Source: Thiohalorhabdus sp. Cl-TMA
Lineage (GTDB): Bacteria > Pseudomonadota > Gammaproteobacteria > Thiohalorhabdales > Thiohalorhabdaceae
NCBI RefSeq assembly: GCF_041821045.1
Contig: NZ_JBGUAW010000008.1
Span: 186,001 to 250,000 of the forward strand
Reading direction: 5' to 3'
Length of the DNA: 64,000 nt
Part shown: piece after piece, positions 41,617-51,917 of the stretch
Position numbering within the stretch: position 1 is the stretch's first letter
Layout of the letters: each line of letters begins with the position of its first letter
Program-made: the position numbers and the translations under genes
The notes under the pieces: model-generated
The model's database searches: none
What the model was told of the DNA's origin: nothing
The model's input: only the letters and a program-made list of their open reading frames with translations

Positions 41617-43890
41617 CTAGATCTGCGTACCGATGGTGAACTGGAAGCGCTGGAGCTCGTCCCCGGGCTTGGTGACCACGGGCCACGCGTAGTCGAACCG
41701 CAGCGGACCCATCGGGGAGAACCAGCGGAAACCGATGCCCATCGAGGCCCGGAGCTTGTCCGACGTTATGGACTCGTCATCCCCGTAGACCCATCCGGTA
41801 TCGGCGAACACCGCCCCGCGAATGCCCCGGGCGGTCTGCGCACCCGGGATGGGGAAGATGAACTCCGTGTTCCCCTGCAGCTTCGTCACACCGCCGACCG
41901 GGTCGCCGTCCGCGTCCTCCGGCCCGAGACTGTAGGTTTCGAATCCGCGAACGCTCCGGGCGCCGCCCAGGTAGAAGCGCTCATAGAAGGGCACGGCTTG
42001 TCCGTTGTAGCCTTCGAGACGGCCCACCTGGAGCCCCAGCGTGATGGTGGAGGCCGAGAACACCGGGAAATAGACGTGGGACTCCGCCCCCAGGTTGAAG
42101 TAGCGGGTATCCCCGCCGGGGAGCGCCACCTCCGTGCGCAGGATGTTCTTCCAGCCGTCCCGCGGGAAGATGGTGGAGTCGCGCGAATCGTAGGTCAGCG
42201 TGTTCCGCAGCAGGATGTGGTCCTGCCGGCCCAGGAATTCCTCCTCCTGCGAGCCCAGCTCCAAAGTGCCGCTCTTGGTGTCGGTCTGCTCGAAGGCGAG
42301 CCGCAGGCTGTCGCGCCAGTACTCGGAGAGGGGGAAGCCGAGCCGCCCGGCCAGGCCGGCACGGTCCTGGCTGTAGCGGAACAGGGTGAGCCGGTCGGTA
42401 TCGCGCTGCGTGTAGTAGACGTCGGCACCCAGGCTTATGCCGTCCACCGTGAAATAGGGCTCCGTGAGCGAGAGGTTGAAGGTCTGGTTAACGCCGCCCA
42501 CGTCGGCCTGAAGGGAAAGCCGCTGCCCGCTCCCGAACAGGTTGTTCTGCTTGATGGAGCTTGTGAACAGCAGCCCCTCGACGTCGGAATAGCCGACGCC
42601 GACGCTGAACTGGCCCGTTGGACGCTCCTTCACCGACAGATTGAGATCCACCGCCTGGTCGGACCCCGGAACGCTGGGGGTCTCCAGGTTCACCCCCTCG
42701 AAGTAACCGAGCCGGTTGATGCGCTCCTTGGAGCGCTGGATCTTGCTGGTCTGGTAGCGGGCGGACTCCATCTGGCGGAATTCCCGTCGGATCACCCGAT
42801 CCTGGGTGCGGCTGTTGCCCTCGATGCGGATCCTGCGCACCGTGACCCGCCGTCCCGGCGAGACCCGGAAGGCCAGCTCCACCGTATTGGCCTCCTCGTC
42901 CACATCGGGCACAGGCGTGACATTGGCGAAGGCGAATCCTTCATCGCCGATCCGCCGGGAAACGGCCTCCACGGATTTCTGCACCTGGCTCCGCGAGAAG
43001 AGCTCACCCTCCTCCATGGGCACCAGCGGCCATAGCTCCTCCTCGGGCACCACCGTGTTGCCGGTGAAGCTGAGCCCCTTGACCCGGTACTTGTCGCCCT
43101 CGGTGATGTTGATGGTGACGAAGACATGCTGGCGGTTGGGGGAGAGCTGAACCTGGCTGGAGTCGATCTGGAAGTTCAAGTGGCCACGGTCCATGTAGTA
43201 GGAGCGCAGCGACTCCAGATCCCCCATCAGGCGCTGGCGGGCATACTGGTCCTTGCCGGAGAGGAAGGCGAAGGCGGCCGAGTCCGTCAGGCTGAACTGG
43301 TCCTTCAGGAGCTCGTCGCTGAACCGCTGATTGCCCACGATCTCGATCTGGGCGATCTTGGCGGGCTCTCCCTCCTGGATCTTGAACGCGATCCGCACCC
43401 CGTCCTCGCCAGCCGACTTGGTCTCGGCGTTCACCTGGACGGCGTAGTAGCCCTGGGCGTTGTATTGCCGCTCCAGCTCCAGGGTCGCCCGGCGCAGCGC
43501 CGATCGGGAGAACATCTTGCGGTCCTCCAGACCGAAGGATTTGAAGGCCTTGCGGACCTGCTCCTCCTTGAGCTGTTCCAGGCCCTCGAAGGTGATCTCC
43601 GTGACCACCGGCTTCTCCACCACCTCCACCACCAGGGTGCCATTCTCCCGTAGGAGGCGTACGTCCCGGAAGAAGCCCGTGTCGTAGAGGGAATGGATGG
43701 CCCGCCGCGCCGCCGCGGCGCCCAGCTCGTCACCCACTTCCACCGGCAGGTAGTTGCGCACCGTCCCTTTTTCGATCCGCCCGGTACCGCGAATCTCGAT
43801 GGCGTCCACGGTGAATGCCGAAGCCGCCGGGGCCACGAGCACCCCGATCAGGACCACCACCGTACTCACTACTGCCCGTAGGCCGTGCAT
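41617..43890 (-). CDS. bamA: Outer membrane protein assembly factor BamA
   Basis: The 757-residue protein has a signal peptide, five POTRA domains (about 25-420) and a C-terminal 16-strand beta-barrel. The barrel contains the typical VRGFETYSLGPED (VRGF/Y motif of lid loop 6) and ends in a strand with a terminal hydrophobic residue (FTIGTQI). It inserts outer-membrane proteins. It follows rseP and precedes skp, the conserved order. A 203-bp gap before skp holds no obvious feature. Confidence 0.96.
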   Translation of the reverse strand: MHGLRAVVSTVVVLIGVLVAPAASAFTVDAIEIRGTGRIEKGTVRNYLPVEVGDELGAAAARRAIHSLYDTGFFRDVRLLRENGTLVVEVVEKPVVTEITFEGLEQLKEEQVRKAFKSFGLEDRKMFSRSALRRATLELERQYNAQGYYAVQVNAETKSAGEDGVRIAFKIQEGEPAKIAQIEIVGNQRFSDELLKDQFSLTDSAAFAFLSGKDQYARQRLMGDLESLRSYYMDRGHLNFQIDSSQVQLSPNRQHVFVTINITEGDKYRVKGLSFTGNTVVPEEELWPLVPMEEGELFSRSQVQKSVEAVSRRIGDEGFAFANVTPVPDVDEEANTVELAFRVSPGRRVTVRRIRIEGNSRTQDRVIRREFRQMESARYQTSKIQRSKERINRLGYFEGVNLETPSVPGSDQAVDLNLSVKERPTGQFSVGVGYSDVEGLLFTSSIKQNNLFGSGQRLSLQADVGGVNQTFNLSLTEPYFTVDGISLGADVYYTQRDTDRLTLFRYSQDRAGLAGRLGFPLSEYWRDSLRLAFEQTDTKSGTLELGSQEEEFLGRQDHILLRNTLTYDSRDSTIFPRDGWKNILRTEVALPGGDTRYFNLGAESHVYFPVFSASTITLGLQVGRLEGYNGQAVPFYERFYLGGARSVRGFETYSLGPEDADGDPVGGVTKLQGNTEFIFPIPGAQTARGIRGAVFADTGWVYGDDESITSDKLRASMGIGFRWFSPMGPLRFDYAWPVVTKPGDELQRFQFTIGTQI

Positions 43891-45242
43891 TATTGGAACA
43901 GCCGTTGAATGTCGTTATAGAAAGCGAAGACCATCACCGCGAGCAGCACCATGATTCCGGCCTGCTGCCAGCGGGCCATGGTCTCTTCGTCCAGGGGCCG
44001 GCCGCGCACTCCCTCTATGGCCTGGAACAGCAGGTGCCCGCCGTCCAGCACCGGAATCGGCAGCAGGTTCAGAAAGCCCAGGCTCAGACTGATCATGCCC
44101 AGGAACCAGAGGAATGGCACCAGCCCGGCTTCCGCGGACTGCCCCGCGAACTGCGCGATCGCGATGGGTCCGCCGAGGTTATCGCTTGAGACCGAGCCCG
44201 TCACCATGCGGCCGAGCATCTCCACGGTCAGCCACAGCATCTCGCCCGTCTTCTTGATGCCCTCCACGAGGGCGCCGAGGGGACCGTAGCGCACCGTCAC
44301 CTGGAGATCCGCCGGCAATGGCCGGGGTCGCATGCCGATCTGGCCGACCTTGCCGGAATCCGGCGTGGATACCGCTTCGGGCATCACCGAAAGCGTGCGC
44401 GTCTGGCCGTCGCGCGCCACCTGCACGGAGAGCTTCTCCCCGGGGCTTTCCCGGACCAGGTCCAGGAAGCGCTGCCAGGAAGCCACGGTTTCCCCGTTGA
44501 TGGCCCGAATCCGATCCCCGGCCTGGAGACCCGCCGCGGCGGCCGGCGAATCCGGCACCACCTCGCCAACCACCACTGGCTGGTAGGGCCCCAGGCCCAC
44601 CGCTTTGTACAGGAAGTCCGACTGCAGGTTGCCGCCGCCCACCCCCGTCAGATCCAGGCGCGTCTGCCGGCTGGACCCGCCGTCGGCCACGGTGACTTCA
44701 ACCAATTCCCGGTCCATGGCGGCCTGCATCAGGGCCACCCGGGCCTCGTTCCAGGACTGGACCGGCTGCCCAGCCACCGAGCGGATCTCCTCCCCAACCC
44801 GCAGCTCCGCCTGTGCGGCGGGGGTGGCGGACGCGACGTATCCGATGCGGGGCGTCAGCCCCTGCACCCCGATCAGATAGACCGCCACGAAGACCAGAGC
44901 GGCGAACAGGAAATTCATCACCGGCCCGGCAGCAGCCACCGCCATGCGCTGCGGAACCGGCTTGCGGTTGAAGGCCCGGTGGGCCTCCTCCGGGGCCAGG
45001 TCCGGCTCTTCCCCCGGCACCTCCCCGGCCATCTTCACGTATCCGCCCAGAGGCAGGGCGGCGAGTACGTACTGGACGCCGTCCTTGCCCTTGCGGGTAA
45101 GCAGCGCGGGGCCGAATCCCACCGAGAACTTGAGCACCTTGATGCCCACCCGGCGCGCGACCCAGAAGTGTCCGTACTCGTGGACCGTGATCAGGACCCC
45201 GATGGCCACCACGAACATTAGGAGGGTATGGAGGATGTCCAT
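43890..45242 (-). CDS. rseP: Site-2 protease RseP
   Basis: The 450-residue membrane metalloprotease cuts RseA inside the membrane after DegS, releasing sigma-E. HEYGH near residue 21 binds zinc, with the second motif LNLLPIPVLDGGHLL near the C-terminus. Two PDZ domains lie between the membrane helices. It connects this envelope operon with the rpoE-rse cluster at 14-16 kb. Its stop overlaps the start of bamA by one base. Confidence 0.95.
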   Translation of the reverse strand: MDILHTLLMFVVAIGVLITVHEYGHFWVARRVGIKVLKFSVGFGPALLTRKGKDGVQYVLAALPLGGYVKMAGEVPGEEPDLAPEEAHRAFNRKPVPQRMAVAAAGPVMNFLFAALVFVAVYLIGVQGLTPRIGYVASATPAAQAELRVGEEIRSVAGQPVQSWNEARVALMQAAMDRELVEVTVADGGSSRQTRLDLTGVGGGNLQSDFLYKAVGLGPYQPVVVGEVVPDSPAAAAGLQAGDRIRAINGETVASWQRFLDLVRESPGEKLSVQVARDGQTRTLSVMPEAVSTPDSGKVGQIGMRPRPLPADLQVTVRYGPLGALVEGIKKTGEMLWLTVEMLGRMVTGSVSSDNLGGPIAIAQFAGQSAEAGLVPFLWFLGMISLSLGFLNLLPIPVLDGGHLLFQAIEGVRGRPLDEETMARWQQAGIMVLLAVMVFAFYNDIQRLFQ

Positions 45243-45284
45243 CCGTGCGGGCCGTCCTTGCTTATTTGCGCTTTACCATCCGGG

Positions 45285-46457
45285 CTACCGACCCTCGCGG
45301 GCCAGCACGTCCCGGGCGAGGCGCCGGGCCTCCGCGTCGGCGGCTCGTGCCGTGTCCAGGGAGTCGGCGGGCCCCGGACAGGAAGCATCCAGGGTGGCGG
45401 CGATCACCCGGGTGATTCCGGGGAAATCCAGCCGCTCGTCGAGGAAAGCGTCCACGGCGACCTCGTTCGCCGCGTTGAGGATGGCGGGCGCGGTTCCGCC
45501 CACCTGCAGGGCCCGGTAGGCCTGGGCCAGGGCCGGAAACCGCTCGAAATCCGGTGCTTCGAAATGCAGGGCGGCGATGCTCGCCAGATCCAGGGAGGCT
45601 ACGCCGCTCTCGACCCGGTCCGGATGGGCCAGGGCGGCCGCGATGGGGGTCCGCATGTCCGGGTGGCCGAGCTGCGCGAGCAGCGAGCCGTCGAGGTACT
45701 CCACCAGGGAGTGGACGATGGACTCCGGATGGACCACCACGGCGATCCGCTCCGGGGGGAGGGCGAAGAGCCAGTGGGCCTCGATGACCTCCAGGGCCTT
45801 GTTCATCATGGTGGCGCTGTCCACGGAGATCTTGCGCCCCATGTCCCAGTTCGGGTGCGCCACCGCCTCTTCGGGGGTAACCGTCGCCAGGGTATCGGCC
45901 GCGCGGGTCCGGAACGGCCCCCCGGAGGCGGTGAGCTGGATGCGTCGCACCCCGTCTATGTTCCCGTTTTCCGGGAAAACCTGGAAGATGGCGTTGTGCT
46001 CGCTGTCCACCGGGATGATGGTGGCGCCGGCGCGGCGCGCCTCGTCCATGAACAGGGCGCCGGCCATCACCAGGCATTCCTTGTTGGCTAGGAGCACCCG
46101 CTTACCGGCACGCACCGCCGCGAGTGTCGGCTCCAGCCCGGCGGCCCCCACGATGCCGCCCACCACTTGATCGGCCTCCGGGTGGGCGGCCACCTCGCAC
46201 ATGGCCGCATCCCCCCAGCGGACCTCGATCCCGCCAACCCCCTCCTCCTCGAGACGGGAGGCCAGATTACGGGCGGCCTCCTCCTCTCGCAGGACCACGT
46301 AGCGCGGCCGATGGCGCCGGCAGGGCTCCAGCAGCGCCTCCCCGCTCCGGTTGGCCGCCAGGGCCAGCACCTCGTACTGCCCGGGGTTCCGGGCCAGCAC
46401 GTCCAGGGTGCTGGTACCGATGGAGCCGGTGGCCCCGAGGACGACGATGCGCCTCAT
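45285..46457 (-). CDS. dxr: 1-deoxy-D-xylulose 5-phosphate reductoisomerase
   Basis: The 390-residue NADPH enzyme makes 2-C-methylerythritol 4-phosphate, the committed step of non-mevalonate isoprenoid synthesis. VLGATGSIGTSTLDVL binds NADPH; PVDSEHNAIFQ and TASGGPFR are the catalytic signatures. The ATG at 46457 overlaps the cdsA stop as ATGA, preferred over an earlier in-frame start. cdsA-dxr-rseP order is conserved. Confidence 0.96.
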   Translation of the reverse strand: MRRIVVLGATGSIGTSTLDVLARNPGQYEVLALAANRSGEALLEPCRRHRPRYVVLREEEAARNLASRLEEEGVGGIEVRWGDAAMCEVAAHPEADQVVGGIVGAAGLEPTLAAVRAGKRVLLANKECLVMAGALFMDEARRAGATIIPVDSEHNAIFQVFPENGNIDGVRRIQLTASGGPFRTRAADTLATVTPEEAVAHPNWDMGRKISVDSATMMNKALEVIEAHWLFALPPERIAVVVHPESIVHSLVEYLDGSLLAQLGHPDMRTPIAAALAHPDRVESGVASLDLASIAALHFEAPDFERFPALAQAYRALQVGGTAPAILNAANEVAVDAFLDERLDFPGITRVIAATLDASCPGPADSLDTARAADAEARRLARDVLAREGR

Positions 46458-47269
46458 ACCCCCAGTCCCCAAAGGCACAGCGCAAACACCGGCACGCCGG
46501 CCGTCAGGCTATCGATCCTATCCAGAAGCCCGCCATGGCCCGGCAGCCATTGCCCGGAATCCTTCATCCCGGCACGGCGCTTGAACATGGACTCCAGCAG
46601 GTCGCCCACCTGGCCGATCAACGCCACCAGCACCGCCACCCCCGCGAGGAGCCCCGGAGCCGGGCCCGCCAGGGGGGACTTCCAGGCAAGGAGGCCACCG
46701 GCCGCGGCGGCCAGCGCCATCCCGCCCACGAGGCCCTCCCAGGATTTGCCGGGGCTGATATGCGGTGCCAGCTTGCGATTGCCCCAAGCCTTGCCCACCG
46801 CATAGGCACCAATATCCGCCGTCCAGATCACCACCAGCACCGCCAGCCCCTGCCAGGGATCCGTCTGCACCAGGTGCACCAGCAGGGCCATGGCGGGCGG
46901 CAGGGTAACCAATCCGGCCAAAGCGTTGGGGGAGCGATACACCGGCTCATCGGTCTGCGGCCGGAAGACGGGGACCTCGGCGGCTACCAGGAGCCACCAG
47001 AGGCCCGCCCCCAGGGCCACCCCGACCGGATCCAGCAGGGTCAGGATGTAAGTGGCCCCGCCCATGAGGGCGGCGTAGAGGTAGCGCCCCCTGCCGTGGA
47101 TATGGATCAAGCTCGCCCATTCCAGGCCGCCGACAAGCGCCAGGGCGACGCCGAGTGCAAGGATTCCTTGGGGGGGAAGATAGAAAAGCCCCGCCAGGAT
47201 CAGTGCAATCAGGACGAGGGCGGTAAGGGTTCGGGATCTAATTGCCTGTGAGCGCGTTGGCTTGTTCAC
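46454..47269 (-). CDS. cdsA: Phosphatidate cytidylyltransferase
   Basis: The 271-residue integral membrane enzyme makes CDP-diacylglycerol for phospholipid synthesis. About eight membrane helices are apparent. SPGKSWEGLVGGMALA and GHGGLLDRIDSLTAGVPVF are the CdsA signature. It starts with GTG at 47269 and overlaps uppS by 32 bp; a later start cannot be ruled out. Confidence 0.93.
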   Translation of the reverse strand: MNKPTRSQAIRSRTLTALVLIALILAGLFYLPPQGILALGVALALVGGLEWASLIHIHGRGRYLYAALMGGATYILTLLDPVGVALGAGLWWLLVAAEVPVFRPQTDEPVYRSPNALAGLVTLPPAMALLVHLVQTDPWQGLAVLVVIWTADIGAYAVGKAWGNRKLAPHISPGKSWEGLVGGMALAAAAGGLLAWKSPLAGPAPGLLAGVAVLVALIGQVGDLLESMFKRRAGMKDSGQWLPGHGGLLDRIDSLTAGVPVFALCLWGLGV

Positions 47270-47993
47270 CTGTACGTCCGAAGCGGCGTTGCCGGTTGCT
47301 GAAGCTTTTGAAGGCCTCCTGTAGCGCCTGCTCGTCGAAGTCGGGCCACAGGGTGGGCGTGAAGTACAGCTCGGTGTAGGCCAGCTGCCAGATCAGAAAA
47401 TTGCTGATGCGCTGCTCTCCGCCCGTCCGGATGAACAAATCCGGCTCGGGCAGGCTCGCCAGGGCGAGGCGGGAACGGATGCCCTCTTCCGTGATCTCGG
47501 CGGGATCCAGCCGCCCTTCAGCGGCTTCCCGGGCCAGCTGCCGGGTGGCCTGCGTCAGGTCCCAGCGGCCGCCGTAATTGGCGGCGATGTTGAGGGTCAT
47601 GCGGTCGCCGTCGGCGGTGGCCTGCTCTGCCCGCTCGATCAGCCGCCGCAGATTGTCCCCCAAACCCTCCCGGTCGCCAATCACCTGGAGGCGGACGCCG
47701 TTGCGGTGCAAGCCATCCACCTCGCGCTCCAGCACGAACCGGAACAGCCCCATCAGGGCGCTGACCTCGCTGGCCGGACGGCGCCAATTCTCGGAGGAGA
47801 AGGCGAACAGGGTAAGGGCCTCCACCCCGGCCTCTCCGCAACCGCGGACAATGGCACGCACCGACTCCAGACCCCGGCGATGTCCTTCCACGCGCGGCAA
47901 GCGCCGCTGCTTGGCCCAACGACCATTGCCGTCCATCACCACGCTGACATGGCGGGGGATGCGAAGGGCCGTTTCCCCCTGCTCGTGCGTCAA
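47238..47993 (-). CDS. uppS: Isoprenyl transferase (undecaprenyl diphosphate synthase)
   Basis: The 251-residue cis-prenyltransferase makes the C55 lipid carrier for peptidoglycan and LPS. VVMDGNGRWAKQRRLPRVEGH carries the catalytic Asp; ALTLFAFSSENWRRP and IRTGGEQRISNFLIWQLAYTE follow. A TTG at 47993 is chosen: GGAGG lies 9 nt upstream and no ATG or GTG fits between the frr stop and the conserved core. The frr-uppS-cdsA order is standard. Confidence 0.94.
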   Translation of the reverse strand: MTHEQGETALRIPRHVSVVMDGNGRWAKQRRLPRVEGHRRGLESVRAIVRGCGEAGVEALTLFAFSSENWRRPASEVSALMGLFRFVLEREVDGLHRNGVRLQVIGDREGLGDNLRRLIERAEQATADGDRMTLNIAANYGGRWDLTQATRQLAREAAEGRLDPAEITEEGIRSRLALASLPEPDLFIRTGGEQRISNFLIWQLAYTELYFTPTLWPDFDEQALQEAFKSFSNRQRRFGRTGEQANALTGN

Positions 47994-47997
47994 CGGG

Positions 47998-49304
<1,307 letters not shown>

Positions 49305-49961
49305 TTACTCCCCGAGCTGTTCTTTCACTTCCTCGGCGAAATCCTTCTGCTCCACCTCGATGCCTTCGCCCACCTCAAACCGCTCGAAGCGGCGGATGCG
49401 GATATTCTCCCCCAGCTTGGCCACCACTTCCTTGGTGTGCTCGCCCACGGTCTTGTCGGGGTCCTTCACGAAGGGCTGATCGAGCAGGGTAATGGCGGAG
49501 AGGTTCTTGTTGAGCTTGCCCTCGAGGATCTGTTCCACCACGTGGTCGGGCTTGCCGGCCACGGTCTCCTCGGACTGGCTCTTGATGAGGGCCTTCTCCT
49601 CCTCGACCCGCTCCTCGGGGATGTCCTCGCGGCGCACGTATTCGGGATTGGAGGCGGCCACGTGCATGGCGATGTCCCGGGCGAAAGCCTGGAAGTCGTC
49701 GTTCTTGCCGACGAAGTCGGTTTCGCAGTTCACCTCCAGGAGCACGCCGATCTGGCCGTTACCGTGAATATAGGAGGTGACCACGCCCTCGGCGGCGGTG
49801 CGGCCCGCCTTCTTCTCGGCCTGGGCGAGCCCCTTCTGCTTGAGGATCTCCATGGCCTTTTCCATGTCACCCTCGGCCTCGGTGAGGCACTTCTTGCACT
49901 CCATCATGCCGGCGCCGGTGCGCTCGCGGAGGGTCTTCACGTCCTGCGCGCTGATACTCAT
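49305..49961 (-). CDS. tsf: Elongation factor Ts (short form)
   Basis: The 218-residue nucleotide exchange factor for EF-Tu has the N-terminal UBA domain (LRERTGAGMMECKKCLTEA) and the core NCETDFVGKNDDFQAF. It is about 65 residues shorter than E. coli EF-Ts (283), lacking much of the second core subdomain and coiled coil, and is closer to the short form of Thermus. No frameshift is evident. It lies 116 bp after rpsB, as usual. Confidence 0.94.
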   Translation of the reverse strand: MSISAQDVKTLRERTGAGMMECKKCLTEAEGDMEKAMEILKQKGLAQAEKKAGRTAAEGVVTSYIHGNGQIGVLLEVNCETDFVGKNDDFQAFARDIAMHVAASNPEYVRREDIPEERVEEEKALIKSQSEETVAGKPDHVVEQILEGKLNKNLSAITLLDQPFVKDPDKTVGEHTKEVVAKLGENIRIRRFERFEVGEGIEVEQKDFAEEVKEQLGE

Positions 49962-50023
49962 AACCCTACTGTACTCCCTGCAATCCGGTTGATCTCTGCC
50001 GGGCCTTCACGGGCCCTTTGAGA

Positions 50024-50057
50024 CGGCCAAAGCCGCCGGCGGACCGGCGGCTGGCCA
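50024..50057. repeat. Hairpin between rpsB and tsf
   Basis: GCCGCCGG/CCGGCGGC with a 4-nt loop is extended by GGCCA/TGGCC. There is no T run on the minus strand, so it is more likely an attenuator or mRNA-stability element than a full terminator. Confidence 0.4.
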
Positions 50058-50077
50058 TGCGATTCCCGAAGTCGGGC

Positions 50078-50848
50078 TCAGGAAGAGGCCCCGGCGTCGT
50101 CGTCGGTCACCTCGACCATCTCCTCGTCACCCGACACCGTGGAGGTCATCTCCACCTCGCGCTCCTGACGGCCCTCGAGGATGGCGTCGGCGGCGGCAGT
50201 CACATAAAGCTTGATGGCCCGCACAGCGTCGTCGTTACCGGGGATGATGTAGTCCGCCTGCGACGGGTTCACGTTGGTGTCCGCAACGGCCACTACCGGA
50301 ATGCCCAGCTTCTTGGCCTCGGCCACGGCAATGCCCTCGCGCTCCATGTCGATCACGAACAGCACGTCCGGCACGCCGTTCATGTCCTTGATACCGCCCA
50401 GGCTTCGCTCCAGCTTGGTGCGCTCGCGCTCCAGCAGCAGGGATTCCTTCTTGGGCAGCATCTCGAAGGTGCCGTCCTCCGCCATGCGCTCGATGTCCTT
50501 GAGGCGGCGGATGGAATTGCGGATGGTCTGCCAGTTGGTGAGCATGCCGCCGGGCCAGCGATGGTTCACGTAGTACATGCCGCAGCGCTGGGACTGCTCG
50601 GCCACCACGTCACGCGCCTGGCTCTTGGTACCCACGAAAAGCACCTTGCCGCCGTTATGGGAGAGGTCCCGCAGGAAGGTCATGGCCTGCTGGAACAGCG
50701 GTACGGTCTTCTCGAGGTTGATGATGTGGATCTTCTTGCGGGCGCCGAAGATGTAGGGGCCCATCTTGGGGTGCCAACGGCTGGTCCGGTGTCCGAAATG
50801 GACGCCGGCTTCCAGCATTTCCCGCATGGAAACGTATTGTGCCGCCAT
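50078..50848 (-). CDS. rpsB: 30S ribosomal protein S2
   Basis: The 256-residue protein begins [22 protein letters not shown] and has [15 protein letters not shown] and [17 protein letters not shown], typical of S2. It is required for 30S assembly with S1. The C-terminal tail is markedly acidic ([13 protein letters not shown]). The ATG at 50848 follows AGGAGC. A promoter and a structured leader lie upstream. Confidence 0.97.
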   Translation of the reverse strand: MAAQYVSMREMLEAGVHFGHRTSRWHPKMGPYIFGARKKIHIINLEKTVPLFQQAMTFLRDLSHNGGKVLFVGTKSQARDVVAEQSQRCGMYYVNHRWPGGMLTNWQTIRNSIRRLKDIERMAEDGTFEMLPKKESLLLERERTKLERSLGGIKDMNGVPDVLFVIDMEREGIAVAEAKKLGIPVVAVADTNVNPSQADYIIPGNDDAVRAIKLYVTAAADAILEGRQEREVEMTSTVSGDEEMVEVTDDDAGASS

Positions 50849-50886
50849 GGAATAGCTCCTGATGGGGGTTGAGCCTCCGCCCGCCC

Positions 50887-50939
50887 GCATCCGGTCACCC
50901 CGCCTACCTGGAGCGGCAAGCGGGGCACCCCACCGGATG
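50887..50939 (-). promoter_or_regulatory. Structured rpsB leader (possible S2 autoregulatory element)
   Basis: On the minus strand CATCCGGT pairs with ACCGGATG, enclosing an inner CCCCGC/GCGGGG stem. It lies in the ~140-nt leader between the rpsB promoter and its ribosome site. Gammaproteobacterial rpsB leaders are known to bind S2 and repress translation; correspondence of this one to that family is an inference. Confidence 0.4.
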
Positions 50940-50994
50940 TGACGGCGGACGTGCGTTTTTGCGCCGATTCGAACCGACGCGCGGTAAAGGCGGT

Positions 50995-51023
50995 TTTATA
51001 CCACCCACGGCCTTTTACGGCAA
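50995..51023 (-). promoter_or_regulatory. Promoter of rpsB-tsf
   Basis: On the minus strand TTGCCG (51023-51018), an exact 17-nt spacer and TATAAA (51000-50995) make one of the best sigma70-type promoters in the window, directed to rpsB. Confidence 0.65.
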
Positions 51024-51121
51024 TCGAGCCGTTCGTTGGGGTACGGTCCCCGATTACGTTAGGATAGCCCACTTTTCCGGGCCCGGACCAACCCCGGGTT
51101 GGACCGCAACCATAGGCGAGG

Positions 51122-51856
51122 ATGCCGGTGCGCTTCGAGCAGACCCTTCTCGAGGGAAATCTGATACGCCGCTACAAGCGGTTCATGGCGGACGTGGAGC
51201 TGCCAGACGGCTCGGTGGTTACGGCCCACTGCGCCAATTCGGGCTCCATGGCCACCTGCAAGGACCCGGGCCAGCCCGTGCTGCTGCTCCCCACGGACTC
51301 GCCCAAGCGCAAGCTCAAATACACCTGGGAGCTGTACCACAGCGGCAGCTGCTGGGTGGGGGTCAATACCCACCGCCCCAACGCCCTGGTGGCCGAGGCC
51401 ATCGCCGCCGGAAGCGTTCCCGAGCTGGCCGGCTACGCGGGCATGCGCCGGGAGGTGAAGTACGGCCGTAACAGCCGCATTGACATCCTCCTCGAGGATC
51501 CCGATAAGGGCCCCTGCCACGTGGAGGTGAAGAACTGCACCCTGCTGGCTCCGGACGGGATGGTGCGCTTTCCCGACGCGGTGACGGAGCGCGGCCGCAA
51601 GCACCTAGACGAGCTGATGGAGCTGGCGGCGGAAGGCGGGCGCGCGGTCATGTTCTTCCTGGTCAACCGGACTGACGGAAAAGGGTTCGGTCCCGCGGAT
51701 CATATCGATCCGGACTACGGCAAGCGGCTTCGCGAGGCGGCGGAGGCCGGCGTGGAGCTGCTGGCCTATCGCACGAGCATCACGCCCGAGGGCATGGAGG
51801 TCGGCACCCCCGAGGCCGTCGATTTGCGGCCCGCACACGAGCTGTCCCCCTCTTAG
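51122..51856 (+). CDS. sfsA: SfsA-family protein (sugar fermentation stimulation protein)
   Basis: The 244-residue protein has an N-terminal OB-like domain (LLEGNLIRRYKRFMADVEL) and a nuclease-like core with EVKNCTLL and FPDAVTERGRKHL. SfsA proteins were proposed to be DNA-binding regulators, and the core resembles PD-(D/E)XK nucleases; the true function is unclear. It is divergent from rpsB and 61 bp upstream of map. Confidence 0.92.
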   Translation: MPVRFEQTLLEGNLIRRYKRFMADVELPDGSVVTAHCANSGSMATCKDPGQPVLLLPTDSPKRKLKYTWELYHSGSCWVGVNTHRPNALVAEAIAAGSVPELAGYAGMRREVKYGRNSRIDILLEDPDKGPCHVEVKNCTLLAPDGMVRFPDAVTERGRKHLDELMELAAEGGRAVMFFLVNRTDGKGFGPADHIDPDYGKRLREAAEAGVELLAYRTSITPEGMEVGTPEAVDLRPAHELSPS

Positions 51857-51917
51857 GCGGTTTACCCCTATAATCCCCCTGTAACGAAACCCTGAGCCAC
51901 CCGCTAACGGATCGGTC

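Noticed and set aside
50956-50975. tRNA-like T-arm near GATTCGAACC (minus strand GGTTCGAATC)
   Set aside because: The flanking bases do not form the five-bp T stem, and no acceptor or anticodon arm is found. It is in the rpsB leader.
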